Below the pieces are notes generated by a model. It searched no databases and was not told where the DNA came from. It saw nothing but the letters and a program-made list of their open reading frames with translations. Positions 22,276-30,130 of a stretch of 34,513 bases of DNA are shown piece by piece. Each line of letters opens with the position of its first letter. Position 1 is the first letter of the stretch. The stretch spans positions 1 to 34,513 of the forward strand of contig CAZUKP010000033.1 in the NCBI GenBank assembly GCA_964620915.1, read 5' to 3'. The position numbers and the translations under genes were made by a program. Source of the DNA: Hyphomicrobium_A sp964620915 (GTDB taxonomy: Bacteria > Pseudomonadota > Alphaproteobacteria > Rhizobiales > Hyphomicrobiaceae).

Positions 22276-23208
22276 ATGAAACGCCATCTCGTTGCAGCAA
22301 GCCTGACCCTGTTGGGGATGACGTTCGTGGCGGGTTCAACACTCGCTGTTGCGCCTCCAGCGCCCGATCCTCTTGTTGAGCAGGAGACCGTTCAGGTCGA
22401 AGAGGTCTGGCCGATGCCGGTAGAGGATTTTCTCGCTGGCGACTACCTCAAGCGCGCGGACATCGTATTGACGCGCCGCGCCTGGGATCCGTCCTCGTGG
22501 GCGATCCGCTGGGCCACCGGCTCCAAGTTTTCTCACGCGGCCCTTGTGTTCACAACGCCGCTCCTCGAGCCCGGTTACACGGACACGTTTGTGATTGAGG
22601 CGGGAACAAGCGGTGTCGACCTGACCAACATCCGCGACTATATCGCCGACAAGAATTCCGTCATCGCGATCAAGCGGATGAACACCGATTGGTTCGATGA
22701 CGCCAAGCAAAGCCGCGTGCGCGGACTGCTGCTCGACCATATCAAGGCGGGCTACAATTATTGGGCGATCGGCCAGATCGCCGAGTACCTCTGGTTTGGC
22801 GTGCAGCGCAGCCTGAGCGGCGACGATACGGCAGACGTCCTGGATGAGAAGGATCGCGATGCGCCGCGCGATTACATCTGTTCGGGTCTGGTGCAGATCG
22901 GGTTTGTCGACGCCGTCATCGAGTACATCAAATCGGACGAGCTGCCGCCGCAGACCATCAACCAGGTCGTATTCCATGACGTTGCGGCCTCGCGCCTACC
23001 TTCCGAGGAAGATTGGGGCTACGCGACGAATGAGGACGCCAAGGCCTCCATCCTGGCGTTCCGCAACCGCTACCGTACGACGCTAGAGTCGCTTACACCT
23101 GAGGACTTGGTTCAGAGCAAAAAGCTCGATTGGCTTTATCTGATCAAGGACGGCTTGGTCTACAAAGTGAGCACGACAGAAGAAGTCGACAAGTTCATGC
23201 CGGAGTAA
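22276..23208 (+). CDS. YiiX-like permuted NlpC/P60 family protein, secreted
   Basis: The 310-residue protein has a signal peptide (MKRHLVAASLTLLGMTFVAGSTLAVA) and a permuted papain-fold hydrolase domain. The order is GDYLKRADIVLTR, then the catalytic His in SKFSHAALV, an acid in VIEAGTSG, and the catalytic Cys in YICSGLVQIG. The His-before-Cys order shows circular permutation, as in the YiiX/YebB and LRAT-like group of NlpC/P60. Members cleave amide or acyl bonds, in peptidoglycan or lipids. The substrate here is not known. The start at 22276 has CGGAG upstream; an earlier in-frame ATG at 22177 is less likely. It is convergent with the DUF900 hydrolase gene, with a hairpin between the stops. 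Confidence 0.85.
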   Translation: MKRHLVAASLTLLGMTFVAGSTLAVAPPAPDPLVEQETVQVEEVWPMPVEDFLAGDYLKRADIVLTRRAWDPSSWAIRWATGSKFSHAALVFTTPLLEPGYTDTFVIEAGTSGVDLTNIRDYIADKNSVIAIKRMNTDWFDDAKQSRVRGLLLDHIKAGYNYWAIGQIAEYLWFGVQRSLSGDDTADVLDEKDRDAPRDYICSGLVQIGFVDAVIEYIKSDELPPQTINQVVFHDVAASRLPSEEDWGYATNEDAKASILAFRNRYRTTLESLTPEDLVQSKKLDWLYLIKDGLVYKVSTTEEVDKFMPE

Positions 23209-23209
23209 G

Positions 23210-23240
23210 TCTGCCGCCGGCCGTTCAGCCCGGCGACAGA
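23210..23240. other. Hairpin between convergent genes
   Basis: TCTGCCGCCGG (23210-23220) and CCGGCGACAGA (23230-23240) pair with one mismatch around a 9-nt loop. No U-tract follows on either strand; it could act as a weak two-way terminator. Confidence 0.4.
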
Positions 23241-23251
23241 TCTGCGCTCAC

Positions 23252-25033
23252 TTAGGGTGCCCCGCTGCTGGCGGGGGGAGGCGCGATGTAGCGCCAGTAT
23301 GCGCCGTTTTCCGTTGTCACGCGCTCAGGCTTCAAGAACCGCTGATCAGGGGGGCGCAACCCACTCTGGATGAGTTCAGCGATGTCTTTCAAAAGTTCGT
23401 TCTTTACCGCGTAGCCTGAATGGTTGATGGCAAATGTGTCGGTACTTGCCGCCGTTACATCAACCGTATCGACGCCCGGCACAATGATGGGTCCGGATGC
23501 TGGCACGTCGCCGGCGCGCGGGTTCTGCCAGAAATTGCGAGAGGCGATCATCGCGCGGTCGTTTGAGGCCGCATACAGCGTTACGCCCTTGGCCAGCCCC
23601 TGGATGCGGCGCGCCATATTCGTGAAACTGTCGGCGTCGACGTCAGGGGCCGCAAGGATCACCTGACTGATGACGACGTCGTCAGGGGCCGCCTGCTTCA
23701 TATCCTTCAATACCTCAAGCAACGGCTGATTTCCCATGCTGTGTGCGATCACGCTGATGGTTTTTGCACCCGTATCTTTGATCACGATGTCGAGGAACTG
23801 ACGCAGGTAAGGCTGCGCCGCACTGGCACTTTCGCGGTCGTAGGTGTAGCTCGCCACCGAACCGCCGGAGGGCCAGCTATACAGGAACGCCGCGCCGTCG
23901 AACTTGAGGTCATAGGAGATCTGCGCCGTGCGATAGACCGCATGATCGAACGCCGTATTATATCCGTGCACGAAGACGATCGCGTGATCCTTGAAGCGGC
24001 TCGAAGCAGCAAGACGCTCGCGAGCCAGAGCGAGAAACTGATCTTTGGTCAGTGCTTTGATTTCTTCGATCGTGAAGTGTTTTTCGGGGTCCTCGTCCTC
24101 TTCGTAAATCGTGATGTCGAAGTAAGGGACACGCAGGGCCCAAGGTCGCTCGATCTGGGGCACGTCATGGCTCTTTGGCACTGTCACGAGGGCACGCCCC
24201 AGTTCGAGGCGGCGTCCCCGATCTGAGCCGTAGGCCAAGCGGTCTGGATTGGGCTGTTGCTCGCGGTCGGTGCCGAAAAAGACCGGTACGACTTGCCATG
24301 CCTCTTTCTCCTCGGCGGCGGCAGCCACCTCGGGTGCGGCAGATTCTGTCCCACCGTTGGCCGCGGCGACGCCATCCGCTTCTGGGGCCATGTCCGGTGC
24401 AACGGAGCGCGAGGCAGCGGGCGGAGCAGGGGCCCCGGCCGAGAAATCTGATGCCCCGGGGGCTGCGGGGGCCATCGGGGCCGGTGGCGCTGTGGCCATT
24501 GCATCAGGCTGTGGAGCCTCAAAGTCATGGTCCAAGGGCGGCTTGGCCGGTGCGACAGCTCCCCCAATGCCGCCATTGGCGGCGGCAGGTGGCGGGGCCG
24601 ACTCTGCGAGCGTGTCACCACCTCTCGTCGCCCCCGAGCGTGGGGGGCTCGCCATCTTCTTGGATGCGCCGCCACCTTCTGCATCGAGCTGGCGGCGCAT
24701 CCGCTCCATTCGCTTGCGATCATGGGAGGCGCGGCTTCTGGCCTCAGCGCCCTGTCTGGCCATTTCGAGCTCCCGCGCCACCTCTTCTCTCATCTTCGCC
24801 TCGGGCGAAGGGGACGAAAGCTGTGTGTCGACGGATTTGGCGGCCCGTTCGTAGGTGGGCATGAGGACGAGCCCTGCGGCGAACGGTACGGCAATCAGTA
24901 CCAACAGGCCGCCACGTATGAGGGCCTTTGTGCCAAACGCACTGTTGCGTGTTGCGCGCCAAGCGAGGATATAGACGGCAAGCGCGGCAAGGATGCCGAG
25001 CCCGATCAACAGCGCCTCCGGTATTTCTGGCAT
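23252..25033 (-). CDS. Membrane-anchored DUF900 alpha/beta hydrolase
   Basis: The 593-residue protein starts with two membrane helices (about residues 7-25 and 40-58). A charged coiled segment (about 80-120) follows, and then about 130 residues rich in Ala, Pro and Gly that look disordered. The hydrolase domain of the DUF900 type (COG4782) starts near residue 250 with VPVFFGTDREQQPNPDRLAYGSDRG. It continues with the FVHGYNTAFDHAVYRTAQI oxyanion region, YSWPSGG, the nucleophile Ser in IAHSMGNQ, the Asp in APDVDADSF and the His near FAINHSGY. The domain is complete, so an esterase or lipase-like activity is likely but the substrate is unknown. The two helices make it membrane-bound; the side of the membrane is unclear. 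Confidence 0.87.
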   Translation of the reverse strand: MPEIPEALLIGLGILAALAVYILAWRATRNSAFGTKALIRGGLLVLIAVPFAAGLVLMPTYERAAKSVDTQLSSPSPEAKMREEVARELEMARQGAEARSRASHDRKRMERMRRQLDAEGGGASKKMASPPRSGATRGGDTLAESAPPPAAANGGIGGAVAPAKPPLDHDFEAPQPDAMATAPPAPMAPAAPGASDFSAGAPAPPAASRSVAPDMAPEADGVAAANGGTESAAPEVAAAAEEKEAWQVVPVFFGTDREQQPNPDRLAYGSDRGRRLELGRALVTVPKSHDVPQIERPWALRVPYFDITIYEEDEDPEKHFTIEEIKALTKDQFLALARERLAASSRFKDHAIVFVHGYNTAFDHAVYRTAQISYDLKFDGAAFLYSWPSGGSVASYTYDRESASAAQPYLRQFLDIVIKDTGAKTISVIAHSMGNQPLLEVLKDMKQAAPDDVVISQVILAAPDVDADSFTNMARRIQGLAKGVTLYAASNDRAMIASRNFWQNPRAGDVPASGPIIVPGVDTVDVTAASTDTFAINHSGYAVKNELLKDIAELIQSGLRPPDQRFLKPERVTTENGAYWRYIAPPPASSGAP

Positions 25034-25240
25034 GGCGCATGCCCCCTTTTTGTTGGCCCCGTATCGGTCTCTAAGGCAGTTTAGAAATCAGCTCGGGCCC
25101 GGGCAAGTCACGCGAGCCGACCCGGAAATTGCGCTAAAGCATTTGCCAGCCGGCCATGGCACCCGCATGACGGGCCTCAAGAGGCTGTGAATACTCTGTC
25201 GCGGCCCAACACACCTGGACCACCTTAAAGAGGAGACTTA

Positions 25241-26245
25241 ATGCAGAAATCCGCTCCGGCGCTACCGAAACTTGATGATTATGTTGCGGGTATCCGCGCG
25301 GGCGACCGGGCGACGCTCGCGCGCGCCATCACACTCGTTGAAAGCACGAAGCCGCAGCATGGCGCCCTCGCGCAGGAGCTTCTACAGGCGCTTTTGCCTT
25401 CCAAACGGCGCGCGCTCCGCCTTGGGGTCACGGGCGTTCCTGGTGTGGGTAAGTCCACTACGATTGACCAGTTTGGCATGAATTTGATCGAAGGGGGGCA
25501 CCGCGTTGCGGTGCTAGCGGTGGATCCTACATCTCGGAGGACGGGTGGCTCGATCCTCGGCGACAAGACGCGCATGAGCCAGCTTGCACAATCCCCACAC
25601 GCGTTCATTCGTCCCTCGCCAACTTCAGGCACTCTTGGCGGCGTCACGCGCAAGACGCGCGAGACAATGGCGCTCGCAGAGGCAGCGGGCTTTGACGTGA
25701 TCCTCGTCGAGACCGTCGGCGTCGGCCAATCTGAGGTCGCGGTCGCCGACATGGTGGATTTCTTTCTCGTTCTGCTTCTCGCCGGCGGCGGCGATGATCT
25801 CCAAGGGATCAAGAAGGGGATCATTGAGATTGCCGACATGATTGCCATTAACAAGGCCGATGCTGACAACGTCGAGCGTGCAGAGCGCGCGGCAACGGAA
25901 TACCGCGCGGCGTTGCAGATTCTGACGCCTCAGTCTGCAACGTGGTCTCCGCCCGTACTCACGATATCCGGCCTTGAGAACAAGGGCCTCGATCAGCTCT
26001 GGTCGAAAATTGTCGAGCATCGTGAAAAAATGACGGCCACGGGCGAATTCGATATGCGCCGCCAGCGACAAGCCGTCGAATGGATGCATGATATGCTGAA
26101 CGATCGGATCATGGCGTCGTTGCGCGCAAACCCTGAAGTGGCGCGGCGACTGCCGGAGCTTGAGGCCGATGTGCGGGCCGGACGGATGGTGCCGACGCTC
26201 GCCGTCGATGAAATTATGAAGTTAATGGGAATTGCTCCCCACTGA
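25241..26245 (+). CDS. meaB: Methylmalonyl-CoA mutase-associated GTPase MeaB
   Basis: The 334-residue G3E GTPase guards coenzyme B12-dependent acyl-CoA mutases: it gates cofactor loading and removes damaged cobalamin. The P-loop GVTGVPGVGKSTTIDQFG, the DPTSRRTGGSILGDKTRM switch region, the ETVGVGQSE switch and the NKAD base motif are all visible. The C-terminal dimerisation part is complete. AGAGGAG lies 6 bases before the ATG. No mutase gene is next to it here; in related methylotrophic and phototrophic Alphaproteobacteria its partners are methylmalonyl- or ethylmalonyl-CoA mutase. The peptidase-like gene follows by about 20 bases. Confidence 0.94.
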   Translation: MQKSAPALPKLDDYVAGIRAGDRATLARAITLVESTKPQHGALAQELLQALLPSKRRALRLGVTGVPGVGKSTTIDQFGMNLIEGGHRVAVLAVDPTSRRTGGSILGDKTRMSQLAQSPHAFIRPSPTSGTLGGVTRKTRETMALAEAAGFDVILVETVGVGQSEVAVADMVDFFLVLLLAGGGDDLQGIKKGIIEIADMIAINKADADNVERAERAATEYRAALQILTPQSATWSPPVLTISGLENKGLDQLWSKIVEHREKMTATGEFDMRRQRQAVEWMHDMLNDRIMASLRANPEVARRLPELEADVRAGRMVPTLAVDEIMKLMGIAPH

Positions 26246-26266
26246 GGCTTGATCGGTGGAGCAACT

Positions 26267-26974
26267 GTGGACGCCATGTCATCGCGACCCGCCATACTAC
26301 TTACGGGGTTCGGCCCTTTTCCCGGCGTGTCTCAAAATGCCACCGCGGTGCTTGTGCCCCGTCTGGCGCAAGCAGCACGGGAACGCTTCGATGATCATGA
26401 TGTGATCGATGAAGTGCTGCCGACCGAGTGGGCAACGGCTCCGGCCAGACTTACCGAGATCCTCAACGGCTCCTCGGCCGTGCTCGCGTTGCACTTTGGC
26501 GTTGCGCGTGCAGCGCAGGGCTTCGAGGTCGAACTCTTCGGACGCAATGTTCGCAAGGCATCCGCGGACGCACGAGGGGTCTTTCCGGAGACAGCGTGCA
26601 TCATCGCTGATGGCCCGTCTCACCTGGAGGTAACGCTGCCGTCAGAGCGTATCCTTTCGCGACTTTCGCGGCTTGGAATTTCCTGCTGCAGCTCACACGA
26701 TGCGGGCGGTTATCTGTGCAACACGGTGCTTTACCACTCGCTCAGTGCTGCCCACGCCTGTGATCATGCCTTCCTGTCGGGCTTTGTGCATGTTCCCGCG
26801 GAGTTGGTGGGCTACGGTGATACTGGCGAGGACCCCCATCCCGATTGTTTGCTCGACTGGCCGTCGGCGATCGCGGGCGGCCTTGAGATTATTGCTGAGA
26901 GCCTTGCATGTTGCGGGGAGGCCTCGCGGGCTCAGCAATCCTATTCCTCGCCGTCGGGCCCGGACCTATCGTAG
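26267..26974 (+). CDS. Pyroglutamyl-peptidase I family protein (peptidase C15)
   Basis: The 235-residue cytoplasmic protein is like Pcp, a cysteine peptidase that removes N-terminal pyroglutamate. The opening ILLTGFGPFPGVSQNAT is the family start. The catalytic Cys is in DAGGYLCNTVLYHSL and the catalytic His in SGFVHVPAEL. Between them is the ALHFGVARAAQGFEVELFGRN segment, which carries the expected acid. GTG at 26267 is chosen because GGTGGAG lies 5 bases upstream; ATG at 26276 is the alternative. The C-terminal tail is slightly longer than usual and Ser/Cys-rich. It follows meaB by about 20 bases, so cotranscription is likely though no functional link is known. Confidence 0.85.
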   Translation: MDAMSSRPAILLTGFGPFPGVSQNATAVLVPRLAQAARERFDDHDVIDEVLPTEWATAPARLTEILNGSSAVLALHFGVARAAQGFEVELFGRNVRKASADARGVFPETACIIADGPSHLEVTLPSERILSRLSRLGISCCSSHDAGGYLCNTVLYHSLSAAHACDHAFLSGFVHVPAELVGYGDTGEDPHPDCLLDWPSAIAGGLEIIAESLACCGEASRAQQSYSSPSGPDLS

Positions 26975-27007
26975 CGTCGCCAGCGGTGTCGCTGCCCCCA
27001 CCTCAAC

Positions 27008-28018
27008 TCAGCGCTTCAAAGTTTGAAGGGCGTCTTCCAGGAAGATGGACGAGCGGATCGTGGCGACCTCGTCCCCGCGCCAACTCTTGATTGATCTCTG
27101 GTGCGGCAGGCCTGGGGCGAGGGGATAGATCTGCTCAATCAGCGCCATCGCAGTTCCGGATGCGGCACGCTTGGCACCGTCGTCGATTTTGAGCGCAAAA
27201 CCCAGACCAAGCTTAGGAAAGGCACCACAATAGACGCCTTCAGCGCCTGTCTTGATGAAGACCCTCTCGGGAAGTTTCTGCAGGACCACGGTATCGGTCC
27301 GGCGGGGGCCAGCAATGAGTTCGGGATGTTCCCAGCATGCACCGAGGATGCGTTGGATGGCTTGCCGGCGCTGGGGAGCAAGGCCGTCGCCGGTCACGAG
27401 TCGCGCAAACATGCGGGCCATCACAGAGAGCGGCATTGCCCAATTGGGAACGGAGCAACCGTCGATCCCTTCCACGTCGGGACCGAGTCTCTCGCCGCAC
27501 ATGTCCTCGATTGCGTGCAAGACACGGCGCTGGACGGGGTGGTCGGGCTTCCAATATCCGGATGTTGACTCGCCCAAATGGATGGCCGTGGCGAGCATGC
27601 CAGCATGTTTGCCGGAACAATTGTTGTGGAGCTGGTTTGGCTCGTGTCCGCTTTTATAGAGTTCTTTTGCGGCAGCCGCTCCCAGCGGCACGTGGGCGCC
27701 GCACCCGAGCGCTGTCTCGCTGAGCCCCGCGCGATGCAGCATCTCATCGGCCAGCGTCGTATGCATCTCAGTCCCGATGTGGGAAGCGCAGGCAAGTGCG
27801 ATCTCTCTTGGGCCATAACCAAAGTGATCGGCGGCCCCGCTTTCGATCAGGGGCAAGGCCTGCAGTGCTTTGATTGCGGAACGCGGATAGATGGGTTCTG
27901 AGACGTTTCCGACCTTCAGCGCGAGCAGGCCCTCTGAGTCAGACACTGCAATTGCGCCACGATGCCAGCTTTCGACCAGTGGACCGCGCGTCACTTCGAT
28001 GAGGATGGGATTTGCCAT
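27008..28018 (-). CDS. L-asparaginase, rhizobial ReAV type (class 3)
   Basis: The 336-residue enzyme belongs to the asparaginase II family (PF06089), of which Rhizobium etli AnsA (ReAV) is the studied member. The expected residues are present one position earlier than in ReAV: Ser47 and Lys50 in RSAIKALQ, Ser79 in CASHIG, Cys134 and Lys137 in HNNCSGKHAGM, and Cys188 in DGCSVPNW. So nucleophile and zinc ligands are intact, and asparagine hydrolysis to aspartate and ammonia is likely. AGGGAC lies before the ATG. It is convergent with the peptidase gene, 33 bases apart, and is separated from the upstream small secreted gene by two terminators. Confidence 0.9.
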   Translation of the reverse strand: MANPILIEVTRGPLVESWHRGAIAVSDSEGLLALKVGNVSEPIYPRSAIKALQALPLIESGAADHFGYGPREIALACASHIGTEMHTTLADEMLHRAGLSETALGCGAHVPLGAAAAKELYKSGHEPNQLHNNCSGKHAGMLATAIHLGESTSGYWKPDHPVQRRVLHAIEDMCGERLGPDVEGIDGCSVPNWAMPLSVMARMFARLVTGDGLAPQRRQAIQRILGACWEHPELIAGPRRTDTVVLQKLPERVFIKTGAEGVYCGAFPKLGLGFALKIDDGAKRAASGTAMALIEQIYPLAPGLPHQRSIKSWRGDEVATIRSSIFLEDALQTLKR

Positions 28019-28136
28019 CGGTCCCTGGGGTTGGCGAGAGTGCTGCGAAGGGCTGCCAGCATCACGGCCCTTGAACCCGGGATCAAGTGCGGTGCGGCGT
28101 TTGGCACATCGTTATGATGTTCTTCCTCGCCTAGGC

Positions 28137-28170
28137 AAAACAATAGCCCCGCGGCGGAGGCTGCGGGGCT
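28137..28170 (-). terminator. Second terminator-like hairpin upstream of the asparaginase gene
   Basis: AGCCCCGCGGC (28145-28155) pairs with GCTGCGGGGCT (28160-28170) with one G-U pair and a 4-nt loop. On the - strand ATTGTTTTGCC follows. It insulates the asparaginase gene from the small secreted-protein gene. Confidence 0.7.
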
Positions 28171-28194
28171 GATTTCTGAAGTGCACTTAGTCCC

Positions 28195-28215
28195 AAAAAC
28201 GCCGTGAGGACGGCG
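28195..28215 (-). terminator. Intrinsic terminator after the four-cysteine secreted protein
   Basis: CGCCGT (28200-28205) and ACGGCG (28210-28215) form a perfect 6-bp stem with a 4-nt loop, followed on the - strand by TTTTTGGG. It is 11 bases past the stop. Confidence 0.85.
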
Positions 28216-28225
28216 ATGCCCACCC

Positions 28226-28510
28226 TCACCCCTTCTTGGCTTGACAGGCACCGAGCAGCTGCTGACGCTTTTGAGCTGCCGCGCGTGAAGCAGCGGGGCC
28301 CACGCTCGCGCACCAGTTCCCGTGCGCGGCTTTGTCGACGGACCATTGCGGGCCCGAGTAGCCGCATTTCATTTTCACGTTGCGCTGCTGTTGCTCGAGC
28401 GATGTCTTCACATACCAGTCGCAATTCGCAAACGCCGTGGCAGGCGCCAGCGTGAGTACGCCGAAGGCAGCAAGTACCGGAATGGCGGCCCGCAGCCGAT
28501 TAGTCGTCAT
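28226..28510 (-). CDS. Small secreted four-cysteine protein, unknown function
   Basis: The 94-residue product has a signal peptide (MTTNRLRAAIPVLAAFGVLTLAPATAFA) cleaved before NCDWY. The mature part of about 65 residues is cationic and has four cysteines (NCDWY, MKCGYSGPQW, NWCASV, LGACQ), enough for two disulfides. Proteins of this pattern, CDWY...QQQ...KCGYSGP.W...H..WC, are, as far as I recall, common hypothetical proteins in Hyphomicrobiales; no function is known. The gene stands alone with a good ribosome site (GGAGAAG) and a strong terminator. Confidence 0.82.
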   Translation of the reverse strand: MTTNRLRAAIPVLAAFGVLTLAPATAFANCDWYVKTSLEQQQRNVKMKCGYSGPQWSVDKAAHGNWCASVGPAASRAAAQKRQQLLGACQAKKG

Positions 28511-28775
28511 GGTCTTCTCCTCACGCTTCGTTTGACCGGGCTGTGGGCATGTCTGCCCTCGTCGTCCCGTCGATCCGCTACCCTCTGGCTTCTGCCTAGC
28601 AAGGGATCAGTATGGTTACGAATCTAACGATTTGACGATGAACCCGGTCTGAATAGTGCTCAGCACCAAGGTTCACCTTTCCTCAAGCGAAACAATCCCC
28701 TCAAACAGTTCCATTACACCGCAAATGGGCCTCTTGCGAGTAGTCTCGTAAACGAATTGGGCATAATCGGGCACA

Positions 28776-29228
28776 TCAGGCCTTAGCGCGCTCTTCCGCC
28801 ACGCGTTTCAGGTTTTCCATGTGCCGGGCCACGATACGCCGTGCCATCGGGATTCCGATCACGGACATGATTCGCCCCAGCCAGTTCTTCAGCCGGATCT
28901 GACAATCATAGTCGAGCCGCGTGGCGTTACCTTGCTCGCTCAACCGGTATGTCACGTCGGTTACAAAATTGCGCTCATCGCCCAAGCGCACCCCGAGCAG
29001 CCGGTGCGGCTCGTAGGCCGTCACCTCGCCCTGGTAGGTGCTGATGCGGCCACCTTCGCGGATCCGTTGGACAAAGCGTGTCCCGACCGGATTACCCTCG
29101 GACTTTCCTTCCGGATAGGTGGTTTCCACGACATCCGGCATCCACAGCTTCAAGTTCTCGTCGGCGTCCAGGAGCGGCCAGACCACCCCAATCGGTGCCT
29201 CGATCTCGATTGCGGTTTTGATCTGCAT
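28776..29228 (-). CDS. SRPBCC (START/Bet v1-like) family protein
   Basis: A 150-residue protein with the helix-grip fold of the polyketide cyclase/START-like group. The opening IKTAIEIEAPIGVVWPLLDADENLKLWMP is the typical first strand and helices, followed by GTRFVQRIREGGRISTYQGEVTAYEPHRLLGV and a long C-terminal helix ending in HMENLKRVAEER. Such domains bind hydrophobic ligands. Nothing points to a particular ligand. GGAGGGG lies just before the ATG. It is divergent from the cold-shock-like gene. Confidence 0.85.
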   Translation of the reverse strand: MQIKTAIEIEAPIGVVWPLLDADENLKLWMPDVVETTYPEGKSEGNPVGTRFVQRIREGGRISTYQGEVTAYEPHRLLGVRLGDERNFVTDVTYRLSEQGNATRLDYDCQIRLKNWLGRIMSVIGIPMARRIVARHMENLKRVAEERAKA

Positions 29229-29368
29229 GGCCCCTCCAGGGCTGGGTTTGCGGCGCCGATTATATCTGCGTCCCTGTGCCAGAGGGAACAGCGCCCCTGC
29301 TGGACCTGCATCAAACTCCCTATCAACAGCCGGACAGGACCGGCCCCGGAAGCAAATGGAGAAGTGTC

Positions 29369-29587
29369 ATGCAAGGGCGGATCACGAAGTTCAGCGACAA
29401 GATCGGCTTCGGTGTCATCGAGACTGAGGACGGCGCCAAGTACCGCTTCGACAAATCGCAAGTCGTCAATCTCAACGGTCGCCTCGTAGGCCACGACGTT
29501 GACTTCCTGGTGGCTACGCGCCGCCCCAAGGACATCTTCCTCATGACTGGCACGCCCTGGACCGCCTTCGGCGGCATCAGCGCCTAA
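29369..29587 (+). CDS. Small cold-shock-domain-like protein
   Basis: The 72-residue protein starts QGRITKFSDKIGFGVIETEDGAKYRFDKSQV, which looks like the first half of a cold-shock OB fold. GFGVIE stands where RNP1 (KGFGFI) would be and YRFDKSQV where RNP2 would be. The second half, RLVGHDVDFLVATRRPKDIFLM, fits the G-x-x-V-x-F strand. Key aromatic RNA-binding residues are partly missing, so nucleic-acid binding is weakened or changed. The start is ATG 29369 with GGAG 7 bases upstream. The next gene begins 24 bases after the stop, so the two form a pair. Confidence 0.75.
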   Translation: MQGRITKFSDKIGFGVIETEDGAKYRFDKSQVVNLNGRLVGHDVDFLVATRRPKDIFLMTGTPWTAFGGISA

Positions 29588-29610
29588 CATATCGAACAGG
29601 AGCAAGAACG

Positions 29611-30054
29611 ATGGCTACGAACTGGGATCTCAACGACGTGCCGGCAGTTTCTTCCGACGAGCTTTCCGCCGTCATGCAAGCGCTGGTCGAAAATGGCCGT
29701 GGCCTCGTTTTCCTGCGCGGTCTTGAGGACGAGGACATGAATACGGTGCAGGCTGAGCTGCAGCGCCACTTCCATGCCGAGCCTCAGCGTGCACTTGCCA
29801 TCTTCGTGCGCTTCCGCAACCTGGTTGACGTTTTCTCGGCGCGCCGCCTGAAGGACCTCTTGATGAACCGCGGCCACAGCCTTCTGGCTCCCGCACTCGC
29901 CATTGCAGCCGAGCTTCGCCTCAATGCGAACCGTGGGTTCAATCCTCAGAAGTTCATCCTGGCCCTTCACGACGCCCTCGCCGACAACGTCGTTGCCCTC
30001 AACGCTCATCGCCCTGTGCCGGCCCAAGCGGCAGAGCAGGCGCTGGCTGCATAA
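29611..30054 (+). CDS. Hypothetical protein paired with the cold-shock-like gene
   Basis: A 147-residue soluble protein with no family I recognise. It seems mostly helical, with no signal peptide, membrane helix or cysteine. Two blocks stand out: ENGRGLVFLRGLEDEDMNTVQAELQRHFHAEPQRALAI split by turns, and the Arg/Leu-rich FSARRLKDLLMNRGHSLLAPALAIAAELRLN. A good ribosome site, CAGGAG, precedes the ATG by 8 bases. Its place 24 bases after a cold-shock-like gene suggests a joint role, possibly with RNA, but this is only context. A short hairpin (GACCGG/CCGGTC near 30079) follows without U-tract. Confidence 0.72.
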   Translation: MATNWDLNDVPAVSSDELSAVMQALVENGRGLVFLRGLEDEDMNTVQAELQRHFHAEPQRALAIFVRFRNLVDVFSARRLKDLLMNRGHSLLAPALAIAAELRLNANRGFNPQKFILALHDALADNVVALNAHRPVPAQAAEQALAA

Positions 30055-30130
30055 GGCGCCGATACACTCAGACCGGCCGTTCCGGTCAAAACATCTGCAA
30101 TTGGTGAGCCTTTAACGGGGTGTCTGCACT

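Noticed and set aside
24175..24864. 229-codon ORF on the + strand opposite the DUF900 gene
   Set aside because: The low-complexity Ala/Pro coding region produces Arg/Pro-rich frames on the other strand; no ribosome site or motif.
28735..28755. Short dyad TTGCGAG/CTCGTAA as a terminator after the SRPBCC gene
   Set aside because: The stem is imperfect and short and has no U-tract on either strand.
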